Assembly (NCBI GenBank): GCA_030599405.1
Contig: JAUVOB010000009.1
Span: 1 to 12,070, forward strand
Direction: 5' to 3'
DNA from: Chloroflexota bacterium
GTDB lineage: Bacteria > Chloroflexota > Anaerolineae > Promineifilales > Promineifilaceae
Length of the DNA stretch: 12,070 nt
The position numbers were made by a program, and so were the translations under genes. Positions 1 to 6,571 of this stretch are shown piece after piece; position 1 is the first letter of the stretch; each line of letters opens with the position of its first letter. The notes under the pieces were generated by a model that made no database searches, was not told where the DNA came from, and saw only the letters and a program-made list of their open reading frames with translations.

Positions 1-166
1 CGAGCGCTTTTACCGGGTTCCTGACGCGGAAGGCTTTACAGAAGGAACTGGTCTGGGACTGACTATCGCCCAACGAATTGTGGAAGAACATGGGGGTAAA
101 ATTGAGGTCGAGAGCGTAATGGGCGAAGGTAGCAGCTTCTGTTGCTACTTCCCGGCAGCCCGATAA
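1..166 (+). CDS. Sensor histidine kinase, C-terminal end (partial)
   Basis: Only the last 54 codons are present, read from base 2 to the TAA at 164-166; the gene starts left of the window. The translation begins with ERFYRV, which fits the F box of the HATPase_c domain. GTGLGL follows, the G2 glycine box of the ATP lid, then [17 protein letters not shown] and the typical closing pattern GEGSSF...YFP. These are the late motifs of a HisKA/HATPase_c kinase of the PhoR/WalK type, which autophosphorylates on histidine and passes the phosphate to a response regulator. The sensor part, histidine box and partner regulator lie outside the window, so the signal cannot be inferred. No T-tract terminator follows; a weak CCCTT/AAGGG hairpin lies at 181-196. 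Confidence 0.9.
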   Translation, partial: ERFYRVPDAEGFTEGTGLGLTIAQRIVEEHGGKIEVESVMGEGSSFCCYFPAAR

Positions 167-269
167 TCTCGATTAAAAGACCCTTCTCTCCAAGGGCAGC
201 AAATCAGGAATGATCAGCTCTGTTGCGGCGATTACAGCCTTGAAATAGACTGCTATCTAAACTTGGTTT

Positions 270-298
270 TTGTTCGGCAACACCAGCTAAGATAGAAT
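270..298 (+). promoter_or_regulatory. Possible sigma-70 promoter upstream of trxB
   Basis: TTGTTC (270-275) and TAGAAT (293-298) are separated by 17 nt. The -10 matches consensus at 5 of 6 bases and the -35 at only 3 of 6. Predicted transcription start is near 305, giving a leader of about 128 nt before the trxB ATG at 433. It is the best candidate in the 266-nt gap after the kinase gene, but weak. Confidence 0.3.
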
Positions 299-432
299 CA
301 TATCGAGACCTTCGATTCAGTCTTCCATTAGAAACACTATTAAGTCAGTCGCTGCGACGCTGTTGAATGATCGGCTAGTTGGCAGGGAACAGACTTACCT
401 TTACCCAAAATGTGGGTGAGAGAGACATACGG

Positions 433-1359
433 ATGAACAAGGAAAAAGTAATTGTTATTGGATCTGGTCCTGCCGGATTGACGGCCGCCATTTACGCTGC
501 CCGGGCAACATTGGATCCGTTAGTCATTGTCGGGAACCAGCTGGGCGGTCAGATTTCTATTACAGCCGAGGTGGAAAACTATCCGGGCTTTCCCGAACCT
601 GACCTGACCGGTCCAGATCTTGTGGATCGTATGTACCGGCAAGCGGAACGCTTCGGCTCTCGATTCGATTACGACGAAGTCATCGACGTCGATTTCAGCA
701 AAGGATCACCCTTCACTGTTAAAACAAACTCAAACGAATACGAAACGGAGGCCGTAATTGTCACCGCGGGTGCTTCGCCACGTAGATTGGGGGTACCAGG
801 TGAAGAGGATTTCATCGGTCGGGGTGTGAGTTTTTGCGCAACCTGTGACGGTTTCTTCTTCCGCGGTCGGGATGTGGTGGTCGTCGGGGGCGGTGATAGC
901 GCGTTGGAGGAAGGACTGTTTCTGACCAAATTTGCGAACAAGGTCAACATCATCCACCGACGGGATGAGCTACGCGCCGGTCCTACGCTGGAAAAGCGAG
1001 CCCGGGCCAATGAGAAGATTGATTTTATTTTTGACAGCGTTGTCGACGAGGTGATCGGAAACGGCATGGTCACCGCCGTTCAAACATCCAATCTCAAAAC
1101 CGGCGAGACCAACCGGCTCAGCACCGACGGTGTGTTCATTTACATTGGGCATTATCCCAACAGCAAATTCTTAGAGGGACATTTGGCCATGGATGAACAC
1201 GGGTACGTCATCGCCGATGAGAAAATGCGAACCAGCGTCGAAGGCATCTTCGCTGCTGGCGAGATTCAGGACTCCTATTTCCGGCAGATAGCCACCTCTG
1301 TCGGACAGGGATGTGCAGCGGCCATCCAATGTGAGAAATGGCTCAGCGAACGTGAATAA
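433..1359 (+). CDS. trxB: Thioredoxin reductase (NADPH), TrxB
   Basis: A 308-residue low-molecular-weight thioredoxin reductase, the usual family length. It moves electrons from NADPH through FAD and a redox-active disulfide to thioredoxin in the cytoplasm. The N-terminal Rossmann motif GSGPAG is at residues 10-15, the redox pair CATC at 135-138, the NADPH-binding GGGDSA at 152-157 and the phosphate-contacting HRR at 175-177. The C-terminal FAD motif is AAGEIQD (274-280) followed by RQ (284-285). Many homologues have GD where this has GE, a conservative change. The ATG at 433 is preferred over an in-frame TTG at 379: the 18 extra residues resemble no TrxB N-terminus, and MNKEKVIVIGSGPAGL starts as expected, with a GAGAG-type purine run shortly upstream. 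The TPR gene follows 83 nt later and may be co-transcribed. Confidence 0.96.
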   Translation: MNKEKVIVIGSGPAGLTAAIYAARATLDPLVIVGNQLGGQISITAEVENYPGFPEPDLTGPDLVDRMYRQAERFGSRFDYDEVIDVDFSKGSPFTVKTNSNEYETEAVIVTAGASPRRLGVPGEEDFIGRGVSFCATCDGFFFRGRDVVVVGGGDSALEEGLFLTKFANKVNIIHRRDELRAGPTLEKRARANEKIDFIFDSVVDEVIGNGMVTAVQTSNLKTGETNRLSTDGVFIYIGHYPNSKFLEGHLAMDEHGYVIADEKMRTSVEGIFAAGEIQDSYFRQIATSVGQGCAAAIQCEKWLSERE

Positions 1360-1442
1360 GTACCGCTGATAGTGAAGGGTGGGTAATGTTTGGCCGGTCG
1401 AGATCTCAGGCTTGGTTCGACCAGCATGCAAACTTCAACTAA

Positions 1443-1889
1443 ATGTACCGCACAATACTTGCCCGTGTTTACTATATGTGGGGGAGTCTACACCGAAATT
1501 TCGGCAATCAGAGTGGTTTCAGTCGGGAGCATCGATCGGCTGTTCTTCGCTTTACGCAAGCCTATGAAATGGATCCTTCTTTGCGGAAGGCGCGTCTCGA
1601 TCGGGGGATTATTTTCTATCGCGAGATGGGTATGTTGGACGAAGCGATGGATGACTTCGATGCTTTATTGGAAGAGGATCCTACCTACTCACCGGCCCTG
1701 CTGAACCGGGCCATGGTTTACCAGGAACGCGGTTTTTATACCGAGGCTTTGAGCGACCTTGAAGCGTACCTCGCTCTCCCAATGGAGGACGAGGAATACT
1801 GGCAGATTGCCTCTCGGACGGCAGACCTTCTGAAAGAAATAGTAGCTGAAATGTCTAACAGTGGACCCGACCAAAATGGCTCGGAGTAA
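1443..1889 (+). CDS. Small TPR-repeat protein
   Basis: A 148-residue protein with two clear tetratricopeptide repeats at about residues 47-80 and 81-114. They show the alternating pattern of small and aromatic residues (RLDRGIIFYREMGMLDEAMD, then LNRAMVYQERGFYTEALSDL). An upstream helix ending AYEMDP (about 31-45) looks like a degenerate repeat. TPR units form helical hairpins that bind partner proteins; no catalytic domain, signal peptide or membrane segment is visible, so the role is unknown and probably cytoplasmic scaffolding. The start is uncertain. A TAA (1440-1442) lies directly in front of the ATG, no Shine-Dalgarno is visible, and residues 1-30 look unlike the rest; a later start such as the ATG at residue 12 is possible. 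It lies 83 nt after trxB on the same strand. Confidence 0.75.
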   Translation: MYRTILARVYYMWGSLHRNFGNQSGFSREHRSAVLRFTQAYEMDPSLRKARLDRGIIFYREMGMLDEAMDDFDALLEEDPTYSPALLNRAMVYQERGFYTEALSDLEAYLALPMEDEEYWQIASRTADLLKEIVAEMSNSGPDQNGSE

Positions 1890-2043
1890 TCGATTCTGAA
1901 TCCAGATAGAACGCTCTAGAAGCCAGGCGCCAGCACCACTTCCATTATCCTCTCCCAAAATAACCTCCGATGAAACGTCTACTATGATTGTCCGCGTATC
2001 ATTGGAGCAAATCGTGGCCCTATTTCTAGCATCCGTCCTGATA

Positions 2044-2081
2044 TCGGTGGAATCACCGAGCCCAGATCCAGATCTGGCTCG
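2044..2081. repeat. Two overlapping hairpins between convergent genes
   Basis: TCGGTG (2044-2049) and CACCGA (2054-2059) form a perfect 6-bp stem around a GAAT tetraloop. CGAGCC plus AGATC (2057-2068, with one bulged C) can pair with GATCTGGCTCG (2071-2081) in an 11-bp stem. The two hairpins share 2057-2059, so they exclude each other. They sit in the 231-nt gap between the plus-strand TPR gene and the 3' end of the minus-strand protease-like gene, where a bidirectional transcription stop would be useful. Neither strand has a T-tract after the stem, so a classic intrinsic terminator is not supported. The remainder of 1890-2120 shows no gene. Confidence 0.5.
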
Positions 2082-2120
2082 CTTCCAATCAAGGATCCAG
2101 AGAAAGCCAACTCGCCGCTG

Positions 2121-3398
2121 TCAATTCCATGGCGTACTAGTCTCCAGACCTGCAGTTGCTTCCTGTAGATCTTCCAGTGTGGTAATCGGGGAAACACGGT
2201 CCAAAAAATCCCGTAGCGTCGTACTATTGTCGCGGAGGGCCAGTAAGGCCGGTCCGATGGGATTATCACCCTGCTCCCCGGGTGTATCCGCGTAGGCGCC
2301 GTAAAAGGCGAAAAATGCCTGGTTCAACTTGCGAATACGATACCCATTGTCCCACAGGAACTGGCGACGTTCCTCCATGTAATCCTCGGCTTCGTCCACC
2401 TTTCCTGCCGCAATAAGCTCGTCAACACCGATTCTGGTAATTCTCATTTCACCGTTAAAGTCAAAGACATCTGGGTCTTCTTCGATCTCAGTCGTAGGAT
2501 CTGAGACTGGTGGTGGTGGGGGCACGAATTCGGGATAGAAGCGTTCGATAACCAACTGGCCTACTTCCTCGCCGACAATCGAGGCAACCGTTTCATTTAT
2601 GGTTCGCAACTCAGGGCTGGCGGCGTAATTAAGGCCGACCGGATGCAGGGTCAGCCAGTGATGGGCCCACTCATGGGCTACGACATCCGCCAGGAGGTTA
2701 ATGTTCGTCGTTTCAACAATCATCGCCGGATAGATGCCAAGCCCGCCTATAGATACCACCAGAGCCGATCGATCGGTTCCATCGTAAACGGCTTCCTCGA
2801 TCTCCTCCCGCGAATTTACCGTAAGCCCATGTTCCAATGGGATGTTATAGATCTGACGTATTTCATCACGCGGAGAGACTATCAGGACATAGGGTAGCGA
2901 CGTCATATGCATTTCAACCGGCGGCCAGGCTGTTCCAAGCAGTCCGAATCCCTGGTCGACAAGCACGGCCGCAATCTGTTCCTGGACGATGGCTTCCACC
3001 ATAGGCTGCTTCAGGGCCAGGATCTCTCGTTTTTCATCCACTTCCCGTTGCTGTTCTGCCGTTTCTAATACAGGATCGTTCGCCGATGGATCGGTGTAGA
3101 CGTTATTTATGATGGCTTCCAACCGGCGCACTTCTCCAAGCAGCTCCAAGTAATCGATGACCGCATCTTTGCGTTGCTTTTCGTCTAGAAAGGTTTGACC
3201 GCCAGTCAGGGCGGCTTCTGCCTTCGTGGACAAAGCCCCAATTTCCCATACTAGGAAATCGAAGTGGCGCTGGCCGAGTATGCTGTTTATCTTGTGCCGT
3301 TCGTCCTGAAATACTGGCCACTCAGGTGCTATAAGCACGATCAGAACAAGGACCAGGACGAGTATCTTAATGGCGGTGAAAAGGCGTTTCCGCTTCAT
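2121..3398 (-). CDS. Membrane-anchored putative HExxH zinc metalloprotease, uncharacterised
   Basis: I do not recognise a named family. With the ATG at 3398 the product has 425 residues. It begins MKRKR, followed by one hydrophobic segment at about 7-25, giving an N-in anchor with the bulk of the protein outside. Residues 60-150 are charged and probably helical or coiled-coil. The core carries HEWAHH at 242-247 (an HExxH zinc motif) and a later INETVA with Glu269, 22 residues after the second zinc histidine, which fits a gluzincin-type third ligand. A VPPPPPV linker near 292-298 leads to an acidic, helical C-terminal region. An in-frame GTG at 3467 would add 23 low-complexity Lys/Gly residues. 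I reject it because a perfect TATAAT (3462-3457) would start transcription inside that extension. Peptidase activity is inferred from the motif only. Confidence 0.8.
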   Translation of the reverse strand: MKRKRLFTAIKILVLVLVLIVLIAPEWPVFQDERHKINSILGQRHFDFLVWEIGALSTKAEAALTGGQTFLDEKQRKDAVIDYLELLGEVRRLEAIINNVYTDPSANDPVLETAEQQREVDEKREILALKQPMVEAIVQEQIAAVLVDQGFGLLGTAWPPVEMHMTSLPYVLIVSPRDEIRQIYNIPLEHGLTVNSREEIEEAVYDGTDRSALVVSIGGLGIYPAMIVETTNINLLADVVAHEWAHHWLTLHPVGLNYAASPELRTINETVASIVGEEVGQLVIERFYPEFVPPPPPVSDPTTEIEEDPDVFDFNGEMRITRIGVDELIAAGKVDEAEDYMEERRQFLWDNGYRIRKLNQAFFAFYGAYADTPGEQGDNPIGPALLALRDNSTTLRDFLDRVSPITTLEDLQEATAGLETSTPWN

Positions 3399-3456
3399 CG
3401 TAATCTGTTGCTTGTTATAGTCTTTTCCGTCTTTTCCTTTATTACCCTTTCCCGTT

Positions 3457-3462
3457 ATTATA
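3457..3462 (-). promoter_or_regulatory. -10 element for the minus-strand metalloprotease-like gene
   Basis: The minus strand reads TATAAT, a perfect -10 hexamer. Predicted transcription start is near 3450, about 50 nt before the preferred ATG at 3398. No good -35 is seen at 16-18 nt. It overlaps a plus-strand TATAGT. Confidence 0.45.
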
Positions 3463-3464
3463 GT
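3459..3464 (+). promoter_or_regulatory. -10 element for the epimerase gene
   Basis: TATAGT matches the -10 consensus at 5 of 6 bases. The predicted start near 3471 gives a leader of about 27 nt to the ATG at 3498. That leader contains AAGGA at 3478-3482, a Shine-Dalgarno-like site somewhat far (15 nt) from the start codon. No convincing -35 is visible. Confidence 0.4.
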
Positions 3465-3497
3465 CACTGAATTAAAAAAGGAACTTAACCCAACATT

Positions 3498-4427
3498 ATG
3501 CGATTCTTAATAACCGGTGGGGCCGGCTTCCTGGGTTCCGCGTTGGCTAACCAATTGACTGCTGATAGTCATGATGTCCGAGTCTTAGATGATCTGAGTA
3601 GTGGTGATCGCCAGGCCCTCGGTTCCTCCGTCCATTTTACTCGGGGTGACGTCAACGATATCCCACTGCTTTGGACTATGCTCCAGGATGTAGATTGCGT
3701 CTATCACTTTGCGGCTCGCGTATCCGTTGCCCAGTCCGTACTCTATCCCCGGGATTACAACCATGTCAATGTCGGGGGAACAGTCAGCTTGATGGAAGCC
3801 ATGCGTGATGCCGGTATCCGCCGCGTTGTGCTAGCCTCATCCGGGGCGATCTACGGCCAGCAGCCCCACCAGCCAGTCCGCGAGGTTGACCCTCCCAGAC
3901 CTGATTCACCCTACGCAGTTAGCAAGTGGGCTTCCGAGAACTACGTCCATACGATCGGCCGCTTATGGGGCATTGAGACCGTAGCTCTCCGGATTTTTAA
4001 CGCCTTCGGTCCGGGACAGCAGTTGCCCGTATCCCATGCCCCGGTCGTCCCCTGCTTCTTAAATGCCGTCTTAACCGGTGGATCAATCGTCATTTTCGGA
4101 GATGGCGAACAGAGCCGTGATTTTGTATACGTCGATGATGTCGTCCACGCTTTGGTAAGCGCAGCCTCCGCCAAAGATGTTAACCGGGCGGTAATAAATA
4201 TCGGGAGTGGGATCGAGACGAGAGTAATCGATCTGGCATCAATGATTGAGAAGGTCACCGGTCATCGGGCAACGCGAGTCTGGAATCGCGAAAAAACCGG
4301 CGGCGTCAGCAGGCTTGTCGCGGATATCGGGATGGCAAAGGAACTTCTGGGATTTCAACCAGATACTTCCCTTGAAGACGCCTTGCGCCTTACGCAAGAT
4401 ATCGATCCAAGGTTTGGCCAGGTTTGA
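3498..4427 (+). CDS. NAD-dependent epimerase/dehydratase (extended SDR)
   Basis: A 309-residue extended short-chain dehydrogenase/reductase of the nucleotide-sugar epimerase/dehydratase group. The NAD-binding glycine motif GGAGFLG is at residues 7-13. An acidic pair (D31, D32) after the second strand indicates NAD rather than NADP. The active site shows SSGAIYG with the likely catalytic Ser115, and YAVSK with Tyr139 and Lys143. RDFVYVDDVV at 207-216 is the usual substrate-domain signature. Such enzymes make UDP-galactose, rhamnose precursors or related sugars for cell-envelope glycans. The sequence resembles UDP-glucose 4-epimerase-like proteins, but substrate cannot be assigned, and no glycan cluster surrounds it. 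It is divergently arranged with the metalloprotease-like gene, and its downstream neighbour is a tRNA on the opposite strand. Confidence 0.93.
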   Translation: MRFLITGGAGFLGSALANQLTADSHDVRVLDDLSSGDRQALGSSVHFTRGDVNDIPLLWTMLQDVDCVYHFAARVSVAQSVLYPRDYNHVNVGGTVSLMEAMRDAGIRRVVLASSGAIYGQQPHQPVREVDPPRPDSPYAVSKWASENYVHTIGRLWGIETVALRIFNAFGPGQQLPVSHAPVVPCFLNAVLTGGSIVIFGDGEQSRDFVYVDDVVHALVSAASAKDVNRAVINIGSGIETRVIDLASMIEKVTGHRATRVWNREKTGGVSRLVADIGMAKELLGFQPDTSLEDALRLTQDIDPRFGQV

Positions 4428-4500
4428 ATGAAGTAGTCTGCTAATTCGCCCGCATGGCCGTCATATCTGGCTGACACGCTAGGCTCTATCCCTCGAAACA

Positions 4501-4536
4501 TAAAAACGCCAAGAGAAGTATCTATCTCTTGGCGTT
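4501..4536 (-). terminator. Intrinsic terminator of tRNA-Leu
   Basis: A perfect 12-bp stem, AACGCCAAGAGA (4505-4516) with TCTCTTGGCGTT (4525-4536), closes an 8-nt loop. On the minus strand it lies 5 nt beyond the tRNA 3' end and is followed by a T run formed by the A's at 4502-4506. The T-tract exists only on the minus strand, so it serves the tRNA rather than the epimerase gene. Confidence 0.9.
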
Positions 4537-4541
4537 CTAGA

Positions 4542-4624
4542 TGCCCTGGAGAGGACTCGAACCTCCACGCCCAAAAGGGCATAGGCCCTCAACCTACCGC
4601 GTATGCCAATTCCGCCACCAGGGC
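4542..4624 (-). tRNA. tRNA-Leu (anticodon GAG)
   Basis: An 83-nt class II tRNA. The acceptor arm pairs GCCCTGG with CCAGGGC and the discriminator base is A. The anticodon stem GTAGG/CCTAT (with one G-U) encloses TTGAGGG, placing GAG at 4590-4588, which reads CUC and CUU leucine codons. A long variable arm with a GCCC/GGGC stem and TTTT loop is typical of Leu. The T arm is GGAGG-TTCGAGT-CCTCT. The terminal CCA is not encoded and must be added after transcription. The gene forms a complete single-gene unit with its own promoter and terminator. Confidence 0.97.
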
Positions 4625-4636
4625 ATTTGCAGACAA

Positions 4637-4664
4637 ATTATAGCCGCGGACATGCGCCTGTCAA
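4637..4664 (-). promoter_or_regulatory. Consensus sigma-70 promoter of tRNA-Leu
   Basis: On the minus strand TTGACA (4664-4659) and TATAAT (4642-4637) are separated by 16 nt, both perfect consensus hexamers. Transcription should start about 6 nt before the mature tRNA 5' end at 4624, leaving a very short 5' leader. Confidence 0.9.
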
Positions 4665-4998
4665 CGCTACCTCGACTAGAACAATGCCCCCCAAGTAACT
4701 CGTTGACAAGAGGTGATAGCTCGTCCGGCGAGCGATCTAATCCCATCGACAAGTACAGGATTCACTCCAGACAGGCTTTACAGGCTTCTGGCTGGAAAAT
4801 CCAGGTACAGTGTTAAATTGTGTTCGCTTAGGCCTTAGCCAGTATGTAAGAAAAACGTGAGAGCTCTAACACCACGAAGCGGATTTTGCGTACTCTATTT
4901 GTAAGCGCCTAACCGAGGCAACACGATCCCGGAATCCGGAACGGATCCGTTGACTACTAACTCTAACGTAAATTCTACAAAATGGCCTGCTTAACCCC
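4665..4998. other. Gene-free spacer between tRNA-Leu promoter and rpoD promoter
   Basis: No convincing coding region or RNA gene is visible in these 334 nt. There is an isolated TTGACA at 4703-4708 with no -10 at a usable distance, and a 10-nt palindrome ACGGATCCGT at 4941-4950. Confidence 0.5.
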
Positions 4999-5028
4999 TT
5001 GACTTTTGGATCTTATCTATGCTAGACT
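4999..5028 (+). promoter_or_regulatory. Likely rpoD promoter with extended -10
   Basis: TTGACT (4999-5004), an 18-nt spacer, then TAGACT (5023-5028), which is preceded by TGC to form an extended -10 (TGn). The predicted start near 5035 gives a leader of about 78 nt before the rpoD ATG. The match to the housekeeping consensus suggests the sigma factor may transcribe its own gene. Confidence 0.65.
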
Positions 5029-5112
5029 GCACGATCGGTTTGTACCGTAGGAAACTTAACCAAGAATTCCTCCGGCGAGCCGATATTTTTATGGGAGAGA
5101 GATAGGAATTAG

Positions 5113-6318
5113 ATGAGTACACTTACAAAGCCATTCGACGAAATGGAGATGATTGGTGCGCTGCTGACGAATGCGTCAGCTCGCGGATATATTACATACG
5201 ATCAGATTTTGGAGGTTCTTCCAGAAATCGAGAACAATCTGACATTGTTGGAATTGATTCTGGAGGAGGTGCAGTCAGCGGGTGTGCAGGTCTATGATAG
5301 CGATGAAGAGGCCAAACAAGCTGCTGAATCAGGCCAACTGATCGGTATAGCCGGTATCGTATATTATCCGGTTGAACCCCATGCGGCGCCGCTGTTTGAC
5401 TTAAGCAATGTTCCAATTGACGACTCTGTCGGCCTCTACTTCCGGGAGATGGGGCAGCAAGGATTGCTCTCAGCAGAGGAAGAGGTCCAGCTCGCCAAAG
5501 AGATCGAAGCAGGTCGCGAAGCGGAGACCTTGTTAGACAATAGCGAGCTGACTGATGAAGAATGGTTGGATTTGAACCCTTCAAAAGAAATCGGCGAAGC
5601 AGCTCGGGCCCATCTCATCCGGGCTAACACCCGGTTAGTTGTCAGCATTGCCAAGAAATACCGCGGCCGTGGCCTGCAATTTCTGGATTTGATTCAAGAG
5701 GGGAACGTGGGGCTGATGAAAGCCGTGGAGAAGTACGATTATCGCCGTGGTAATCGATTCAGCACCTACGCTACCTGGTGGATTCGCCAGGCTGTCACGC
5801 GAGCGCTGGCCAATCATGGACGTACAATTCGAATTCCCGCGCACCTTGGTGGACGGATCAGCAAGCTTTACCAGATCGCCCAGGAATTAGAACAGCGACT
5901 CGGCCGACAACCTTCTGCGGAGGAGATCGCCGAGAACATGGATCTCCCGGCCGAACGGGTCCGGTGGATGCTACGTACCAGCCGCCAGCCAGTGCACTTG
6001 GAACGGCCCGTCGGCGACGAATCCGACGCCGAGTTGGGTGACTTCATCGAAGACATCGAGCTTCCCCAACCTGCTGAGACGGTCGCCAATAACATGCTGA
6101 CCGAAGAGATTGGCGAGCTACTGGATCAACTGACTCCCCGTGAGGCGCGCATATTGCGGCTTCGATACGGATTGCAGGATGGAGAATCCCGTACCTTGAA
6201 GGAAGTTGGTGAGATGTTTGGCCTTTCCCGCGAGCGTATCCGCCAGCTGGAGAAAGAAGCTTTACGGAAGTTGCGTCACCCCAATTTCGCCGGTCACCTA
6301 CGCCAATATCTTCACTGA
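5113..6318 (+). CDS. rpoD: Primary RNA polymerase sigma factor, RpoD/SigA
   Basis: A 401-residue group 1-type sigma-70 factor that directs RNA polymerase to promoters with TTGACA/TATAAT-like elements. Residues 10-70 resemble the sigma 1.1 domain that blocks free sigma from binding DNA. Region 1.2 (about 103-137, [12 protein letters not shown]) is followed by a short acidic non-conserved segment (139-160). Region 2 (about 165-240) contains [20 protein letters not shown] and the -10-reading helix [17 protein letters not shown]. Region 3 spans about 245-320. Region 4.2 carries the helix-turn-helix that reads the -35 (361-387, [20 protein letters not shown]). The ATG is supported by AGGA at 5104-5107, 5 nt upstream. 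Presence of region 1.1 argues for the main factor, but a paralogue of it is possible if the genome carries several. Confidence 0.95.
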   Translation: MSTLTKPFDEMEMIGALLTNASARGYITYDQILEVLPEIENNLTLLELILEEVQSAGVQVYDSDEEAKQAAESGQLIGIAGIVYYPVEPHAAPLFDLSNVPIDDSVGLYFREMGQQGLLSAEEEVQLAKEIEAGREAETLLDNSELTDEEWLDLNPSKEIGEAARAHLIRANTRLVVSIAKKYRGRGLQFLDLIQEGNVGLMKAVEKYDYRRGNRFSTYATWWIRQAVTRALANHGRTIRIPAHLGGRISKLYQIAQELEQRLGRQPSAEEIAENMDLPAERVRWMLRTSRQPVHLERPVGDESDAELGDFIEDIELPQPAETVANNMLTEEIGELLDQLTPREARILRLRYGLQDGESRTLKEVGEMFGLSRERIRQLEKEALRKLRHPNFAGHLRQYLH

Positions 6319-6358
6319 AAATAATCAAGGGCAATATGCAAATCGGCCCAGAAACAGT

Positions 6359-6393
6359 AAGGATGATTCTCGTTGCGGACGAACCTCGTCCTT
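6359..6393 (+). repeat. Alternative hairpins in the rpoD 3' region
   Basis: TCGTCC (6386-6391) can pair with GGACGA (6377-6382) around a 3-nt loop. Extended to TCGTCCTT (6386-6393), it can instead pair with AAGGATGA (6359-6366, one G-U). The two structures exclude each other. No U-tract follows, so this is not the terminator, which lies about 50 nt further on. Confidence 0.35.
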
Positions 6394-6443
6394 ATCGGAG
6401 TGCGCCTACCGGTCTTTGATTATGTAAACTATTCAGCAGTATG

Positions 6444-6484
6444 AAGGCCACGGGTGCACCTCCCCGTGGCCTTTTTTTGTTTTA
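6444..6484 (+). terminator. Strong intrinsic terminator of rpoD
   Basis: An 11-bp perfect stem, AAGGCCACGGG (6444-6454) with CCCGTGGCCTT (6463-6473), closes an 8-nt loop. It is followed by seven T's (6472-6478), a G and further T's. It separates rpoD from the ABC-F gene. Confidence 0.95.
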
Positions 6485-6530
6485 GCAGCCTCAACCACGC
6501 AAGATATGAAAGGCATGTTTATCAGAAACT

Positions 6531-6560
6531 ATCACATCAAAAGGCGGCATCTAGTATAAT
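6531..6560 (+). promoter_or_regulatory. Promoter of the ABC-F gene, near-leaderless
   Basis: ATCACA (6531-6536, 4 of 6 matches), an 18-nt spacer, and a perfect TATAAT (6555-6560). Only 11 nt separate the -10 from the ATG at 6572, so the message would begin about 5 nt before, or at, the start codon. Confidence 0.6.
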
Positions 6561-6571
6561 CGGAACCTGAC

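Noticed and set aside
379..432. Upstream TTG start for trxB adding 18 residues
   Set aside because: The extra residues do not resemble TrxB N-termini; the ATG at 433 places the FAD motif at the normal distance from the start.
1379..1704. Two other plus-strand open frames overlapping the TPR gene
   Set aside because: Their translations lack repeat structure or known motifs, whereas the frame from 1443 shows clear TPR units; they are shadows.
1984..2295. Plus-strand open frame of 103 codons
   Set aside because: It runs antisense over the end of the metalloprotease-like gene, and its translation is Ser/Arg-rich with no domain pattern.
4703..4741. TTGACA (4703-4708) as a plus-strand promoter
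   Set aside because: The nearest -10-like TCTAAT (4736-4741) is 27 nt away, too far for a sigma-70 promoter.
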